DNA from: Diabrotica undecimpunctata
Taxonomy: Eukaryota > Arthropoda > Insecta > Coleoptera > Chrysomelidae
Direction of reading: 5' to 3'
Assembly (NCBI RefSeq): GCF_040954645.1
Contig: NC_092806.1
Location: forward strand, 76,757,141-76,821,140
DNA length: 64,000 nucleotides
Shown piece after piece: positions 1 to 12,426 of this stretch. The notes beneath the pieces were generated by a model. That model had not been told where the DNA came from, did no database searches, and worked only from the letters and a program-made list of their open reading frames with translations. A program made the translations under genes and the position numbers. Position 1 is the stretch's first letter. The number at the start of each line of letters is the position of its first letter.

Positions 1-1395
1 TTATTGGATATCACGTTTCTTTTTATCACCTAAATATATATTTTTTAACATTTAAGTTCGTACAAATTTTTAAGAAATATTCGGAAAGCTACAGTTTATC
101 ATGATTCTGTTTTTAGGTTCGTAGTGTAACTCATAAATAATTATAAATTTATATGGATGCTGCGTCCAAATATAAATATGTATTGTCATTGTGCAAATTT
201 TTATTTTGCGATATTATATGATTTTAACTACCTAATAACTATTAGCAACACAAGCGAAAGCAATCGCTTGGGCCCGATGGAATATTTTCCAACTTCAATA
301 CTCCCGGTCTGTAGTTAAATCGCTGCCTTGTACGCAATTCTTAATTCAATATGTAGTATTTTAATTTTTCAATCATTCAAACAAACGCAAACGCAATCAT
401 TTTTCCGCATGGCATATATCGGTCTTCGTCGCAAGTGAGGAACGACCGAAAATAACGAGTTATACTGTGGTATTGGGTATTATTGGGTGTAGGATTTTAA
501 GTTACACGGCCTTGCGCTAACTGTTTTTTTTTGTACTTTGTCAGGCCTGTAAAAGCTTATTATTTTTTTTTTTGGTTCGAAAGCTTTTAACTGTAAATAA
601 TCTAAGGCAAACCAATACTATTTATATTCTTTTTTGTATTTAAAAATGTTACTTATGTAGAGATTTTATAAAGAAATGTTCATAAAATATTTTGATCGTT
701 CATAACGCAATCATGTCTTTAATTTTAAGATTTTTAATCTGGCTGCTTTTACCTTATTTCTTTGTATCTTTTCTTGTGGAGAACATAAGTAAACATTTAA
801 ATAATGTCGGCGTAAAGTCACATGAGGATGAGTGTTCGATCTCATTATAATTTAGTTCATATTATTTTACGATTTTATTTTATTTATATTCATAGTTGTA
901 ATTTTTAAAATTTTGGGTAAATTTTAGTTTCCATAAATATATTAAAAGATTGAAATATTTATTAGTTTTACATATTTCTGGGAAAAACTTTTCTATTATA
1001 ATCCCTCCCTTTAAAAAGTATGTACCTGGCAAATCCGTCGGCTATTGTTGTCGCATCCACTGCTATTGATGTCGCATCCACTGCGTCTGTATATGGTACT
1101 GATAACGACAATATGAATGATTTTGTAATTTACGTTTTTACCCTAAGGTAAAATTATATAGTTCTTAGTAATACCCTCCCCTCTACCAGGGATTTCTGTT
1201 AGGCATTTATAATGTATTTTTAGTAGTATCGAACGAAACTCAGTTCTGTAAAAATGTATAGCAATAAATAGTTCTATGAAAATTGTCGTCGTATATTATT
1301 TTAATTTAATAAAATAATATTTTATAGCAAATATATCTCACGGTAAACTAATCCTGGGTCAAGACAATGCGTATGCATAATTAAAAAGAAAACTT

Positions 1396-1398
<3 letters not shown>
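1..1398. other. AT-rich intergenic DNA, no gene seen
   Basis: Six-frame reading shows only short, stop-ridden frames. No RT, transposase or host-protein motif is recognisable. The base composition is strongly A+T rich with poly-T runs. The only structure I see is a two-copy 21-bp repeat at 1041-1082. The stretch ends at the (AT)n tract that carries element 1. Confidence 0.6.
1041..1082. repeat. 21-bp tandem repeat, 2 copies
   Basis: Two adjacent 21-bp units beginning GCTATTG and ending CATCCACT differ at one base (TTGTTG versus TTGATG). The array is too short to imply function and is probably a local slippage duplication. Confidence 0.7.

Positions 1399-1460
<62 letters not shown>
1399..1460. 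repeat. (AT)n microsatellite, left flank of element 1
   Basis: Uninterrupted AT dinucleotides run directly into the TG that opens the 5' LTR of element 1. The right flank of element 1 is also (TA)n from 10482, so the target duplication is ATAT-like but cannot be delimited. Confidence 0.95.
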
Positions 1461-1462
<2 letters not shown>

Positions 1463-2977
1463 AAATGATTTCAATATGTTAAAAAGGATACAACTTAAAT
1501 GGATTTTTATATGAGTTTGTTGTTCATGAATTTCATGAAGCCATCACAATGTGGGTTCGACTCTGAAATAAAAGAGAGAAAAAGATTAGTAAATTGTTAA
1601 ATAAATTAATTTTGACTTACCTGGTATAGTGTTAATAATTTCTGAATAGTATAGTTGCCTAGTGTATAGGTGAATCGTCTAAACCTTAAAAAGAACAAAA
1701 AAAGAAGAATTCTTAAAAAATATTTAAACATAGAAATTTTGAAAACGTCAGAAAATAAACTGTCAAGCAAGTCTATGGGAGCTAAATTAATAGGGGTTTT
1801 GTTAAATAAGAAATTACAATGATGTGGAGATGAAAAGAATAAATTGTATTAGCATTGTAATAGAATAAGTTTTATATCTGAACATTTTTTTTTATAAATT
1901 CCCAAATTAGATGTGATTAAAGTGATTATGAGAAATTAATGTGGATTGACAAATGTGTCAGAACAGGACAGTTTTATGGTTTAAAAAAAAAATAGAAGAC
2001 GAAAAGAAAAAAGAACGTTGGTTGCTGTTAGCAACGAATGATAGATTTTGGGAGAGGCCGAAAAGAAAATTTGAAAGGAGAGTCCTGAAATTGTGGAATA
2101 GGTCGGGAGTGTTTTTTTAACTCGTCTAAAGAGAATTTTAGTTTTTCCACAGTTTCCACAGCAGAGATATCCAGAATTTGTTCCAGAGAGTAAGAGAAAC
2201 AATTTAACTTATAAATTATTATTGGAGTACAGAAATGTCATTTAAATTGAGAAAATTAAAATTCATGAATTAACATAATTGCGATAGGCCTTAAAAAAAT
2301 TGAAAATATTAATGATCATTAAATTAAAAATAGAATAGTACGTACCTTAACTTCCGAAGAGAGGATTGATATTCCAGTTTCACCAATTATTTTGCGAGTA
2401 GTTAGTTTTCTTTAAATAAATCAGAACTGTTTTAAAGTAAGGTTGAATAATAATTTTGGGGATCATTTGAAATTTTGATTATATTTGAATGCAAGTTAAA
2501 AGTCAGCGGAATAAAGTGTTCTTTTTCTTTTCTTTATAGTTCATTTAAACACTTTATAAAGTTGCAATATTTATTTAGTTTTTAGGTACTTGTATAGAGT
2601 CTCCACATTTTGTAATAAATTTTTATTGTCACGACCCTAAACCACATTAAGATTTATACGATTCCTATTTTTGTAAATTTTTAAAGGCAACCCAAGTTGC
2701 AGACGAATTTTATTGTTTATATTAAATTTGTTCAATATTAATAAATAACGTGCTTCATTTGGGTTAATTTATCAAAGGTCTAAAGTAAATTTTGGTTTAA
2801 TTTCTTTTTGAACTCTACCAGGAGACTACAGAGTCGACGTCACACAGTGACAGATTGCTTAGAACACATAATTGAGCTAGCTGAGTTATATATTAAATTA
2901 AACAACGAACCACAGATTTTAAAAATTACAACATTTATTATAAATAAAAATAAAATTAATAAAATACAACTTTTTCA
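1461..2977 (+). repeat. 5' LTR of element 1
   Basis: The 1517-bp direct repeat of 8964-10481 opens TGAAATGATTTC and closes CTTTTTCA, and is flanked on the left by (AT)n. It should carry the promoter and poly(A) signal. I did not identify an unambiguous TATA box. Short open frames inside it are present in both copies but show no protein features. Confidence 0.95.
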
Positions 2978-2979
2978 AT

Positions 2980-3000
2980 TGGCGCTAACAACGTGGGGCC
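2980..3000 (+). promoter_or_regulatory. Primer binding site of element 1 (tRNA-Lys-like, imperfect)
   Basis: Two bases after the LTR the sequence reads TGGCGCTAACAACGTGGGGC. It shares TGGCGC and CAACGTGGGGC with the site of element 2, which matches the complement of the 3' end of insect tRNA-Lys(CUU). Between these blocks element 1 has TAA where element 2 has C. It is either a mutated site or one pairing discontinuously. Confidence 0.75.
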
Positions 3001-3145
3001 TCTCGGAAAACAGAAATAAGGGTGTTTTTAAGCAGATTTATTAATATTACACAGATTACAGTAAAAATAAATTGGTGTGATTAGTGTTGCAGAGATTCTG
3101 GGGCAGTTAAAGTTAAATTTGAGAATAAATAGATATTAGGATAAA

Positions 3146-5068
3146 ATGGCAGACCGAATGACTTTAAGAAATGGAAAAGAAGTCGTACCGAAAGAGAGTA
3201 AAGGAGAACAGGTATTAGAACAGGAACAGGATATACAGGTAGATGAAGAAAGCAGAGGAAGGTCAGGAGAAGTTGTAGTATATTTAGAGCAATGCATACA
3301 AGAAGCAGGACAAGGTGATAGAGAGGGAAGTCTAACAGATAGTTTGAGAGAGGAGTTGGATGAGACAGTGAGAGATAGACGTGATGAAAGTGGGGATGAA
3401 AGTAGAGTGCAGGAGGAGAGACGCAGGGAAGGAGATGTTGGAGAGTCGGGGATGACACAGATGGATATGAGGCAAATAATGCGGATGCTACAACAGATGG
3501 ATCATAATATTAGGGGAGATATGCACAAAATGCATAGTATTATTAACAATATTAGGGGGGATATGAACAAAATGGAAAATAATATTAAAGGAGAACTTAG
3601 GGGAGAGTTAATTAAAATGAGGGAAGAAATCAAAGAAGAAGTGAAGATAGTCAGGGAAGAGATGCTACACATTACCCAAGGTTTAGAAGAGAAAGTAGAA
3701 CAGGTTAGAGGAGAAAGTGAGGATTTTAAGAGGAATGTACAGGAGGAGATATCCAGAGAAAAGGTCATAATTAGAGCGGAAATAGGACAGGAAATTGGGA
3801 GCAGATTTGTAGAGTTGGGAACATCCATTCAAGAGAATTTACCAAGGGAAATAAACAAAGAAGTTAATAAGCAGAATAAAGAGATTGTTAGGGAGGTAGA
3901 AAGTGTTAAAAGGCAAACTCAGGATCATGAGGAAAAACTTACCATTATCAAAAACAATATAAAGATGGGATTGCAGAATTTGGAACTGGAAATTGGTAGG
4001 CATGCAAGTCAGGCGGAAAAGGGAGATAGAGTATTACAGGGACAAGTTGAGGAATTGAAAGAGAAATTTAAAAATGCAAGTGAGGAGATTCAGCGTTTGG
4101 AATCAAATCTAGGACAAACAAGGGGAGTGAGTACTGTGATGCCGAGTTATAATGATGGGGGAATTAAGTTTGACGGAAACCTGAATCACTTACATCCTAG
4201 AATATTTGTAGATATCATCAAAAATAAGGTAAAGAAGGTAAGGGATCCGATAGAAATGAAATTGAATATTCGAAACATGTTAGTGGGCATGCCATTATTA
4301 TGGTTTTGCAATAATGAAAATTCCATAAATAATGTGCAGGAATTTGAGGCCAAGTTTATTAACTATTTTTGGGGAGAAAACCAACAGGCTAGTTTCAGGG
4401 AACGGTTGTATTTTGGGAAATTCAATTATGAAAAAAGTACCAACTACAATCTGTACGCAATGCAGTTATTCCAGACAGCACAATACTTAGAACCGGCTAT
4501 GCGAGAAGAGGAGATTGTCCTATACATCGCCAGGCAATATAACCATAACATGGCGGAAACAATAGCTCTTCACAATATAAAGACGATGGAAAGTCTGACA
4601 GGATATCTTCAGAGGATTGAGAGGAGTGTAGGGACGCAGAATCGAAATGGACAAGAGCAAGGGACATATAGGAATAACACAGCAAATAGACAGGGATATG
4701 TGAATCGAGGGAATAATTATAGGGAAAGAGAATTTGAGAGACAAAATAGAAGCAGGGATTTTACAAATAGGGGAGAGAATATGAACAATGCCAGGAGAGA
4801 TATCGGAAGATATAACTGGGAACGTAGACAAGGGAATCCAAACAATGATAGAGGGAATAACTGGAGACAAGGAAATGACAGAGGCAATAATTGGAGACAG
4901 AACCAGGGAAATTATCCACAGGAGACGAGAAATAGGGAAGCTTACAGAGAAGGGAATCCAAGATATAATAGGGGGGAAAATGAGGAGAGAAGACAGGTGA
5001 ATGTAGTTAGAACAGAGGAGAATAGGGGGGAAGCAAGTGTTGATGCAGAAGGGAGAAATTTTGTTTAG
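3146..5068 (+). CDS. gag: Element 1 Gag polyprotein, 640 aa
   Basis: This is the structural protein expected to assemble the retrotransposon particle. The ATG at 3146 is the first in the frame after the leader. Residues 1-95 are acidic. Residues about 100-330 are a long Glu/Lys/Arg heptad-rich coiled coil with repeated NIRGDM-like units. Residues about 331-492 form the capsid-like block containing GGIKFDGNL and YFWGENQQA, shared with element 2 Gag. Residues 495-640 are an Arg/Asn/Gly-rich disordered tail. No CCHC zinc knuckle is present, so RNA binding presumably rests on the R/N-rich tail. The frame ends seven bases after a slippery heptamer, with pol in the -1 frame. The antisense frames over this gene are shadows. 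Confidence 0.93.
   Translation: MADRMTLRNGKEVVPKESKGEQVLEQEQDIQVDEESRGRSGEVVVYLEQCIQEAGQGDREGSLTDSLREELDETVRDRRDESGDESRVQEERRREGDVGESGMTQMDMRQIMRMLQQMDHNIRGDMHKMHSIINNIRGDMNKMENNIKGELRGELIKMREEIKEEVKIVREEMLHITQGLEEKVEQVRGESEDFKRNVQEEISREKVIIRAEIGQEIGSRFVELGTSIQENLPREINKEVNKQNKEIVREVESVKRQTQDHEEKLTIIKNNIKMGLQNLELEIGRHASQAEKGDRVLQGQVEELKEKFKNASEEIQRLESNLGQTRGVSTVMPSYNDGGIKFDGNLNHLHPRIFVDIIKNKVKKVRDPIEMKLNIRNMLVGMPLLWFCNNENSINNVQEFEAKFINYFWGENQQASFRERLYFGKFNYEKSTNYNLYAMQLFQTAQYLEPAMREEEIVLYIARQYNHNMAETIALHNIKTMESLTGYLQRIERSVGTQNRNGQEQGTYRNNTANRQGYVNRGNNYREREFERQNRSRDFTNRGENMNNARRDIGRYNWERRQGNPNNDRGNNWRQGNDRGNNWRQNQGNYPQETRNREAYREGNPRYNRGENEERRQVNVVRTEENRGEASVDAEGRNFV
5056..5062 (+). promoter_or_regulatory. 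Putative -1 ribosomal frameshift heptamer AAATTTT
   Basis: In the gag frame the bases read A AAT TTT, which fits the X XXY YYZ slippery consensus, three codons before the gag stop TAG (5066-5068). Slipping back one base enters a frame that is open from here through the protease. The same heptamer occupies the same position in element 2 (19327-19333). I did not fold the downstream RNA. Confidence 0.7.
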
Positions 5069-5496
5069 ACCGCTCCTATGTGCATAATATTGTCTACTTA
5101 TCAAAGTATGAACATCCAAGGGAGTTTATTAGAGATACTGGGGAATTAAATAAAAATAATAACACTAATACTTTAAAGTTTATTGAAGGGTACATACAAG
5201 ATTCAGTATACAAGTTATTATTAGATACAGGTTCAGAAGTAACTCTAATCAACAAAAACATTGTAAATAATTTAAATAAGGACAATATTATGGTGATAAA
5301 AACAAATAAATTATCATTAATAGGGGCGAATAATAAAAAATTATATGATACTAATAGTTCTATAATCTGTAATGTAAAATTGGGAAATAAAATGTATGAA
5401 ATACAAATGTTAGTGGTAGATCACTTAAATTTTGAAATAGTATTGGGAAATGATGAAATGGAAAAACATAAAATGATTATTAACTATGTCAATTAA
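5062..5496 (+). CDS. pol: Element 1 pol, protease segment
   Basis: This is an aspartic protease that would process the Gag-Pol polyprotein. In the -1 frame relative to gag the reading is open from the heptamer. A possible internal GTG at 5080 is the first conventional start-like codon, but translation by frameshift is more likely. Counting from 5080, the catalytic DTGS starts at residue 49, followed by the flap-like segment LIGANNKK, which is also present in element 2. The frame ends at TAA 5494-5496 and reopens immediately in the same frame with RT. In element 2 the corresponding region is uninterrupted, so this stop is a nonsense change or a readthrough point. Confidence 0.88.
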   Translation, partial: CLDRSYVHNIVYLSKYEHPREFIRDTGELNKNNNTNTLKFIEGYIQDSVYKLLLDTGSEVTLINKNIVNNLNKDNIMVIKTNKLSLIGANNKKLYDTNSSIICNVKLGNKMYEIQMLVVDHLNFEIVLGNDEMEKHKMIINYVN

Positions 5497-8184
5497 ACTT
5501 TACAAATTGATCAAGAATCTATTAAATTTTGTAAATTAAATAAAGAAGAGATTTTGAATAAAGAAGAATTTCAGATTTGTCAAGTAAACAGTTCAGAAGA
5601 AATTATTTTAGTGCCAAAGGAACATGAAATGGAGATAAGAAGTTTGTTAAAGGAACATCAGAGGTTATTCAATCAAGAGGTGTGTGTGGCAAAACAATAT
5701 GTACATAAATTGGAAATGAACAAAGAAATCAAGAATTATAAAATGAAGACATATCCCATTCCGTACAAATTAAAGAATGAGGTGTACCGAGAGCTGGATA
5801 AAATGCTGAGGGATGGAATAATAAAAAGAAGTAATTCTCCTTATATTAGTGCCATCACATGTGTAAGAAAAAAATCAGGAGAAATCAGGATATGCCTGGA
5901 TGCTCGTAATATCAACAGCTATACGAGAAAACAATATGAGAGTCCAATGAATGTTGAGGGTATTTTTGGAAGAATCACTAAAGCTAAAGTTTTTTCAAAG
6001 TTGGACCTTCGGCATAGCTTTTGGCTTATTCCATTAGCCAAAGAAATCAGATGTTATACAGCATTCATGGTGGATGGTATTGTGTACCAATTCTGTGTGG
6101 TACCATTTGGACTCCAGAGTTCATGTGCAGCACTGGTCAGAACTTTGCATTCCATTCTGAACAAATATGAAAGGTTCATTCTCCACTACATAGACGACAT
6201 CTTGGTATTTTCTGAAGATGAGTTGTCACATCAGGATCATCTAAAAACATTAATGGAGGAGTTAGAAACAGCAGGTTTAAAATTAAATTTGGAAAAATGC
6301 TCTTTTTACCAAAAAGAAGTCAAATATCTAGGATATGTGCTCAATACACAAGGAGTCAGTATGGATCCAGAAAGGATACAAACGATTCAAGAATTTGCCA
6401 CACCACATAATCTCAAAACACTCAGAGGTTTCTTAGGAATATTGAATTATTTTACACGATTAATTCCAGACCTAAGTAGGATGGAAGTGCCACTAATAGA
6501 ACTGTTAAAAAAGAACCAGAAATGGGAATGGACTCCAGAAAGAAATACAGCTTTTTTACAATTAAAACAAATTTTTACAACTAATTTTCAAGTGTATCAT
6601 CCGCAGTATGATAAGGAGTTTATACTAAGAACGGATGCATCATGTGAGAGATTAGCTGGAGTGTTGTTACAACAACAAGAAGAAAAGGAAGTTGCTATAA
6701 ATTTCGTATCTAGGGTAACCAAAGATTTTGAAAAAAGATATTCAGCAACGGAACTAGAAATGGCAAGTGTGATCTACTGTGTTACCAAATTAAGATTTTT
6801 TTTGTTAGGAGCACATTTTGTATTGGAAACGGATCATTCTGCTCTGACAACTTTGTTTAAAAACAGGTTTGCCAACAACAGAATTCATAGATGGAGCCTT
6901 TTGTTACAAGAATATGACTTCGAAATTAGACATATTCCAGGCAAGTTAAACATTGTAGCAGATGTACTAAGCAGAGAAGCACAACAAAGAAGTGAAGGAA
7001 GAAAATATCAAATTGGAATCAACAGAATGAAGAATGAAGAAGGGCTGTATTCGTTAGAAAGAATCTTGGAAGATCAGAGAAGATTGGAAGAAGCAGAAAA
7101 GAAGAGAGCAATCAATATCAATGGAGTATGGTGTAAGAAGTTGGAAACCATAGAAGTTTATGTCGTAACCAAAGAATTAGCAGAAGAAATCATGAGAGAT
7201 CTACATGCCGAATATGGTCATATAGGGAGCAGAAAATTATGGATGTTGTTTAGGGAAAATTATTTTACAAGAAAAGATATATCCATGGCTAAAAACATCA
7301 CTAAAAGTTGTACCATTTGTCAGTTAGCAAAGGAGAAGAATTTCCACAATGTTAATGTAGCAAAATCCATAGTTGCAGAGAGACCTTTAAAATTAGTTGC
7401 TATCGATTTTGTCACTAATTTAGCCATAAGTGAACAGGGTTGCAAAAATATTTTTATAATAATTGACATACATACAAAATTTGTAAAGTTATATCCCAGC
7501 GAAAGGACAAATGTAAAAACCGTAAAATACTATCTAGAAAAATACATAGAGGAAGTAGGTACTCCAGAAACAATTATCTTAGATCATGCCACATATTTTG
7601 AAAGTTCAAGATTAAAAAGAGTTTGTGAAGAAAAGAAAATCCAATTAAATTTCATTAGTATCAGAAGACCCGCATCTAATCCTGCAGAAAGATACGTCAA
7701 AGAGGTGGTAAAATTCTTAAGAATTTTGTGTGCTAGACAACATTATTTATGGCAGGAAAATTTGCCACAAGTTGAAAGATTTTTAAATGAGACACCACAT
7801 GGAATCACCAAACAATGCCCATATTTCCTAATGTCTGGAAAGTATCCAGAAAGACCCTGGGAAATCAGTAATACAGGGGACATTCAAGAAGTAATGAAGA
7901 AGGTGAACCAAAATTTAATAAGAAATGCTAATCGTTATGTAAATAGAATCAATAAGAAGAGAAAGAAAAGAGTTACTTTTGAAAAAGGGGAGAAGGTACT
8001 TATCAGGTCACTACAGGTGCCTAAAAGGGATGAAAATCTCTGTGGAAAATTACTTTTGCCATTTGAAGGACCTTATGTCATTAGTACTGAACATGGGGTA
8101 AACAGTTATGAACTAAGACATCCAGAAACTAATAAAATTAGAGGGATATTTAATATAGAGGGAATTTATAAGTATTATGAATAA
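5497..8184 (+). CDS. pol: Element 1 pol: reverse transcriptase, RNase H, integrase
   Basis: This is the replication and integration enzyme of a Ty3/gypsy element. It shares one frame with the protease and follows a single TAA. Counting residues from the TTG at 5554, the RT spans about 50-330 with catalytic YIDD at 212-215. RNase H contains TDAS around 361 and DHSALTTL. The integrase zinc finger has H551, H556, C586 and C589. The integrase core has D618, D677 and E712 (NPAERY), all retained. A C-terminal basic segment with RSLQVPKRD and FEGPYVI follows. Nothing apart from the upstream stop suggests inactivity. The tail after the stop has no env. Confidence 0.93.
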   Translation, partial: TLQIDQESIKFCKLNKEEILNKEEFQICQVNSSEEIILVPKEHEMEIRSLLKEHQRLFNQEVCVAKQYVHKLEMNKEIKNYKMKTYPIPYKLKNEVYRELDKMLRDGIIKRSNSPYISAITCVRKKSGEIRICLDARNINSYTRKQYESPMNVEGIFGRITKAKVFSKLDLRHSFWLIPLAKEIRCYTAFMVDGIVYQFCVVPFGLQSSCAALVRTLHSILNKYERFILHYIDDILVFSEDELSHQDHLKTLMEELETAGLKLNLEKCSFYQKEVKYLGYVLNTQGVSMDPERIQTIQEFATPHNLKTLRGFLGILNYFTRLIPDLSRMEVPLIELLKKNQKWEWTPERNTAFLQLKQIFTTNFQVYHPQYDKEFILRTDASCERLAGVLLQQQEEKEVAINFVSRVTKDFEKRYSATELEMASVIYCVTKLRFFLLGAHFVLETDHSALTTLFKNRFANNRIHRWSLLLQEYDFEIRHIPGKLNIVADVLSREAQQRSEGRKYQIGINRMKNEEGLYSLERILEDQRRLEEAEKKRAININGVWCKKLETIEVYVVTKELAEEIMRDLHAEYGHIGSRKLWMLFRENYFTRKDISMAKNITKSCTICQLAKEKNFHNVNVAKSIVAERPLKLVAIDFVTNLAISEQGCKNIFIIIDIHTKFVKLYPSERTNVKTVKYYLEKYIEEVGTPETIILDHATYFESSRLKRVCEEKKIQLNFISIRRPASNPAERYVKEVVKFLRILCARQHYLWQENLPQVERFLNETPHGITKQCPYFLMSGKYPERPWEISNTGDIQEVMKKVNQNLIRNANRYVNRINKKRKKRVTFEKGEKVLIRSLQVPKRDENLCGKLLLPFEGPYVISTEHGVNSYELRHPETNKIRGIFNIEGIYKYYE

Positions 8185-8963
8185 ACATACAAGGGTAGGC
8201 AATATTATGACACGAATTTGGTATTATAAGATATAAGTTTTGTAAATAGAAGGATAATTAATAAATAAGCATATCTTGAGATAAATTTGATAATTAAATA
8301 ATTTATTAGGAACAGATGTACAGAATAATGATGAATTTATATAAACATAAAAGGTTGATTTATTTTCAAGTAGATTTATAGGAGTTACAAGTATAAATAA
8401 ATGAGCAAAGTACTATGGACAAATCGATATTTTGTAGAAATTGGGAAATAGGGAATATTATAGTGATAAATAGTATATGCGGAAATAAGATGAAAAATAA
8501 AATTATAAGAAATATTGAAATATGAAATATAGAGAGTTATATGTAGAGATGATGAAATGAATATTATATGCGGATATAAAAAGAATAAATAATAATGCGG
8601 CAATGAATGAAGATACTGAAATAGTATATGAAATAGTATATAGGAGAACAATTATAAGAATTTCTACGAAAATAGTACAAGAAATAAATAGTACAGGAAA
8701 AGAAGTAAAGAAATTGGGAAAGTACTTGGAAATTTGATTCTGAAGTTGATATAATTAGTGAAAGATTTGTAGATTTTGTTTGGAGAATTCTGTATTTGTC
8801 ATAGAGTAAATTATAAAAAAAAATATTCAAGAGATATGCTTATTAATAAAAGTCAGTTTATTGTTATGTTAATATTAATAAAATATTTAAGTTTACCGGT
8901 AAGAATTTAGATTTAGTAAGTGCTGATAGTTAGCACTGAACAAAATCCAAATTGGGGGGAAGT
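8185..8963 (+). other. Element 1 3' untranslated region with polypurine tract
   Basis: This AT-rich stretch between pol and the 3' LTR has no credible coding frame. The purine run around 8949-8963 (ATTGGGGGGAAGT) abuts the LTR and is the expected plus-strand primer. There is no trace of an env gene. Confidence 0.8.
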
Positions 8964-10589
<1,626 letters not shown>

Positions 10590-10605
10590 ATATATATGTA
10601 TAAAT

Positions 10606-11132
10606 GAAATACAGAGGCGAATAGGCCTGACATGGGCAGAATTTGGCAAACTAAGCCATATTCTAAAAAGTTCAATTCTCATGTGTCTCAAGCGAAAAGT
10701 TTATAACAAATGTGTTTTGCCTGTACAAACTTATGGAGCAGAGACTTTAACACTCACGCAGAAATCTGCGAATAAACTAAGAGTTACACAACGAGCCATG
10801 GAACGTGCAATGCTGAATGTGAGCCTCCGAGACCACATAACAAACCGACAAATCAGGCAAAGATCAGGAGTTCAAGACGTCATCAAAAGAACCACGAGAC
10901 TTAAGTGGAACTGGGCAGGACACTTAGCCAGAACACAAGATGGACGATGGACAAGACGAATTATGGAATGGAGGCCCAGAAATTATAAAAGAAGCCGAGG
11001 ACGACCACCGACTAGATGGACCGACGACATAAAAAGAGTAGCGGGAAACTGGCTACAAGCGGCCCAGTGTAGAGAACATTGGAAAGAACTGAGGTAGGCC
11101 TATGTCCAGCAGTGGACGGGATTGGCTGATTG
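10606..11132 (+). mobile_element. RTE-like LINE, 5'-truncated 3' end
   Basis: The frame 10606-11097 (ATG at 10681 is internal) encodes the C-terminal domain of a LINE reverse transcriptase. It contains YGAETLTLT, then WNWAGHLARTQDGRW and RGRPPTRWTDDIKRV, a pattern familiar from insect RTE-like ORF2 proteins. The catalytic RT core is missing, as expected for 5' truncation. After the stop come the short tail GTCCAGCAGTGGACG and a TGA/AT-rich microsatellite end, typical of this LINE type. It abuts the (TA)n next to element 1. Confidence 0.8.
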
Positions 11133-11634
<502 letters not shown>

Positions 11635-11639
11635 GTATG

Positions 11640-12344
11640 TAAAAGATAAAATCTTTTAGCGAAAGCCGCTATCGCTTTATTAAATTAAATGGCCAAATAT
11701 ATGGCCTAGGAGGACAAATTCGTTAAACTTCCCGTGCTCGAATCGGTATCAATAAAGTGTTATGATCATTTCGGCCTATCCCAGCCTCATCAGACACTTG
11801 GGCTGATACAAATTCAAACTCGGAAAGTCCAACGAATGTCTCCCAAAACTTCACTGCAACAGTAGTTAGCTTACAAAGGCGCCACCTGCTTTGGCGGCCG
11901 TGAACGAAAACGATATGATAACATCGTTTTCTATATCCTTTGCGCTATGCGAAATGTGTAAAAGATAAAATCTTTTAGCGAAAGTTTCGCTAACTTTTTA
12001 CGTTTTAGTTTAACGAATTTGGCCATTTAATTTAATAAAGCGATAGCGGCTTTCGCTAAAAGATTTTATCTTTTACACATTTCGCATAGCGCAAAGGATA
12101 CAGAAAACGATATTATCATATCGTTTTCGTTCACGGCCGCCAAAGAAGGTGGCGCCTTTGTAAGCTAACTACTGTTGTGGCGAAGTTTTGGGAGACATTC
12201 GTTGGACTTTCCAAGTTTGAATTTGTATCAGCTCAAGTGTCTGATGAGGCTGGGATAGGCCGAAATGATCATAACAGTTTATTGATACCGATTCGAGCAC
12301 GGGAAGTTTAACGAATTTGTCCTCCTAGGCCATATATTTGGCCA

Positions 12345-12350
<6 letters not shown>
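11640..12350. mobile_element. Foldback element with 301-bp inverted arms and hammerhead-like core
   Basis: Arms 11684-11984 and 12050-12350 are inverted copies with no net length difference, separated by 65 bp. The block AAAAGATAAAATCTTTTAGC occurs at 11641 and again at 11961, so the left half also holds a roughly 320-bp direct repeat period. The spacer and right arm contain its inverted form. Each arm contains the core CTGATGAG...CGAAA (12241-12265 on plus, 11769-11793 on minus). Both outer ends meet (AT)n. There is no protein frame. It could be a foldback transposon, head-to-head units of a ribozyme-bearing satellite, or inverted terminal repeats left from a Penelope-like element. Confidence 0.75.
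12241..12265 (+). ncRNA. Hammerhead-like core in foldback right arm
   Basis: CTGATGAG and CGAAA flank a short GC-rich hairpin (GGCT...GGCC). This matches the invariant CUGANGA/GAAA of hammerhead ribozymes. I could not assign convincing stems I and III by eye, so catalysis is unproven. The mirror copy is at 11769-11793 on the minus strand. Confidence 0.35.

Positions 12351-12424
<74 letters not shown>
12351..12424. repeat. (AT)n microsatellite
   Basis: AT dinucleotides with one AAAT interruption join the foldback to the next solo LTR. Confidence 0.95.

Positions 12425-12426
<2 letters not shown>

Noticed and set aside
1981..2202. 73-codon minus-strand frame repeated at 9461-9706
   Set aside because: It lies in both LTRs of element 1, so its repetition reflects LTR duplication, not an independent gene.
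3081..3828. Antisense frames opposite gag
   Set aside because: They are shadows of a purine-rich coding strand. Composition and lack of motifs argue against a gene.
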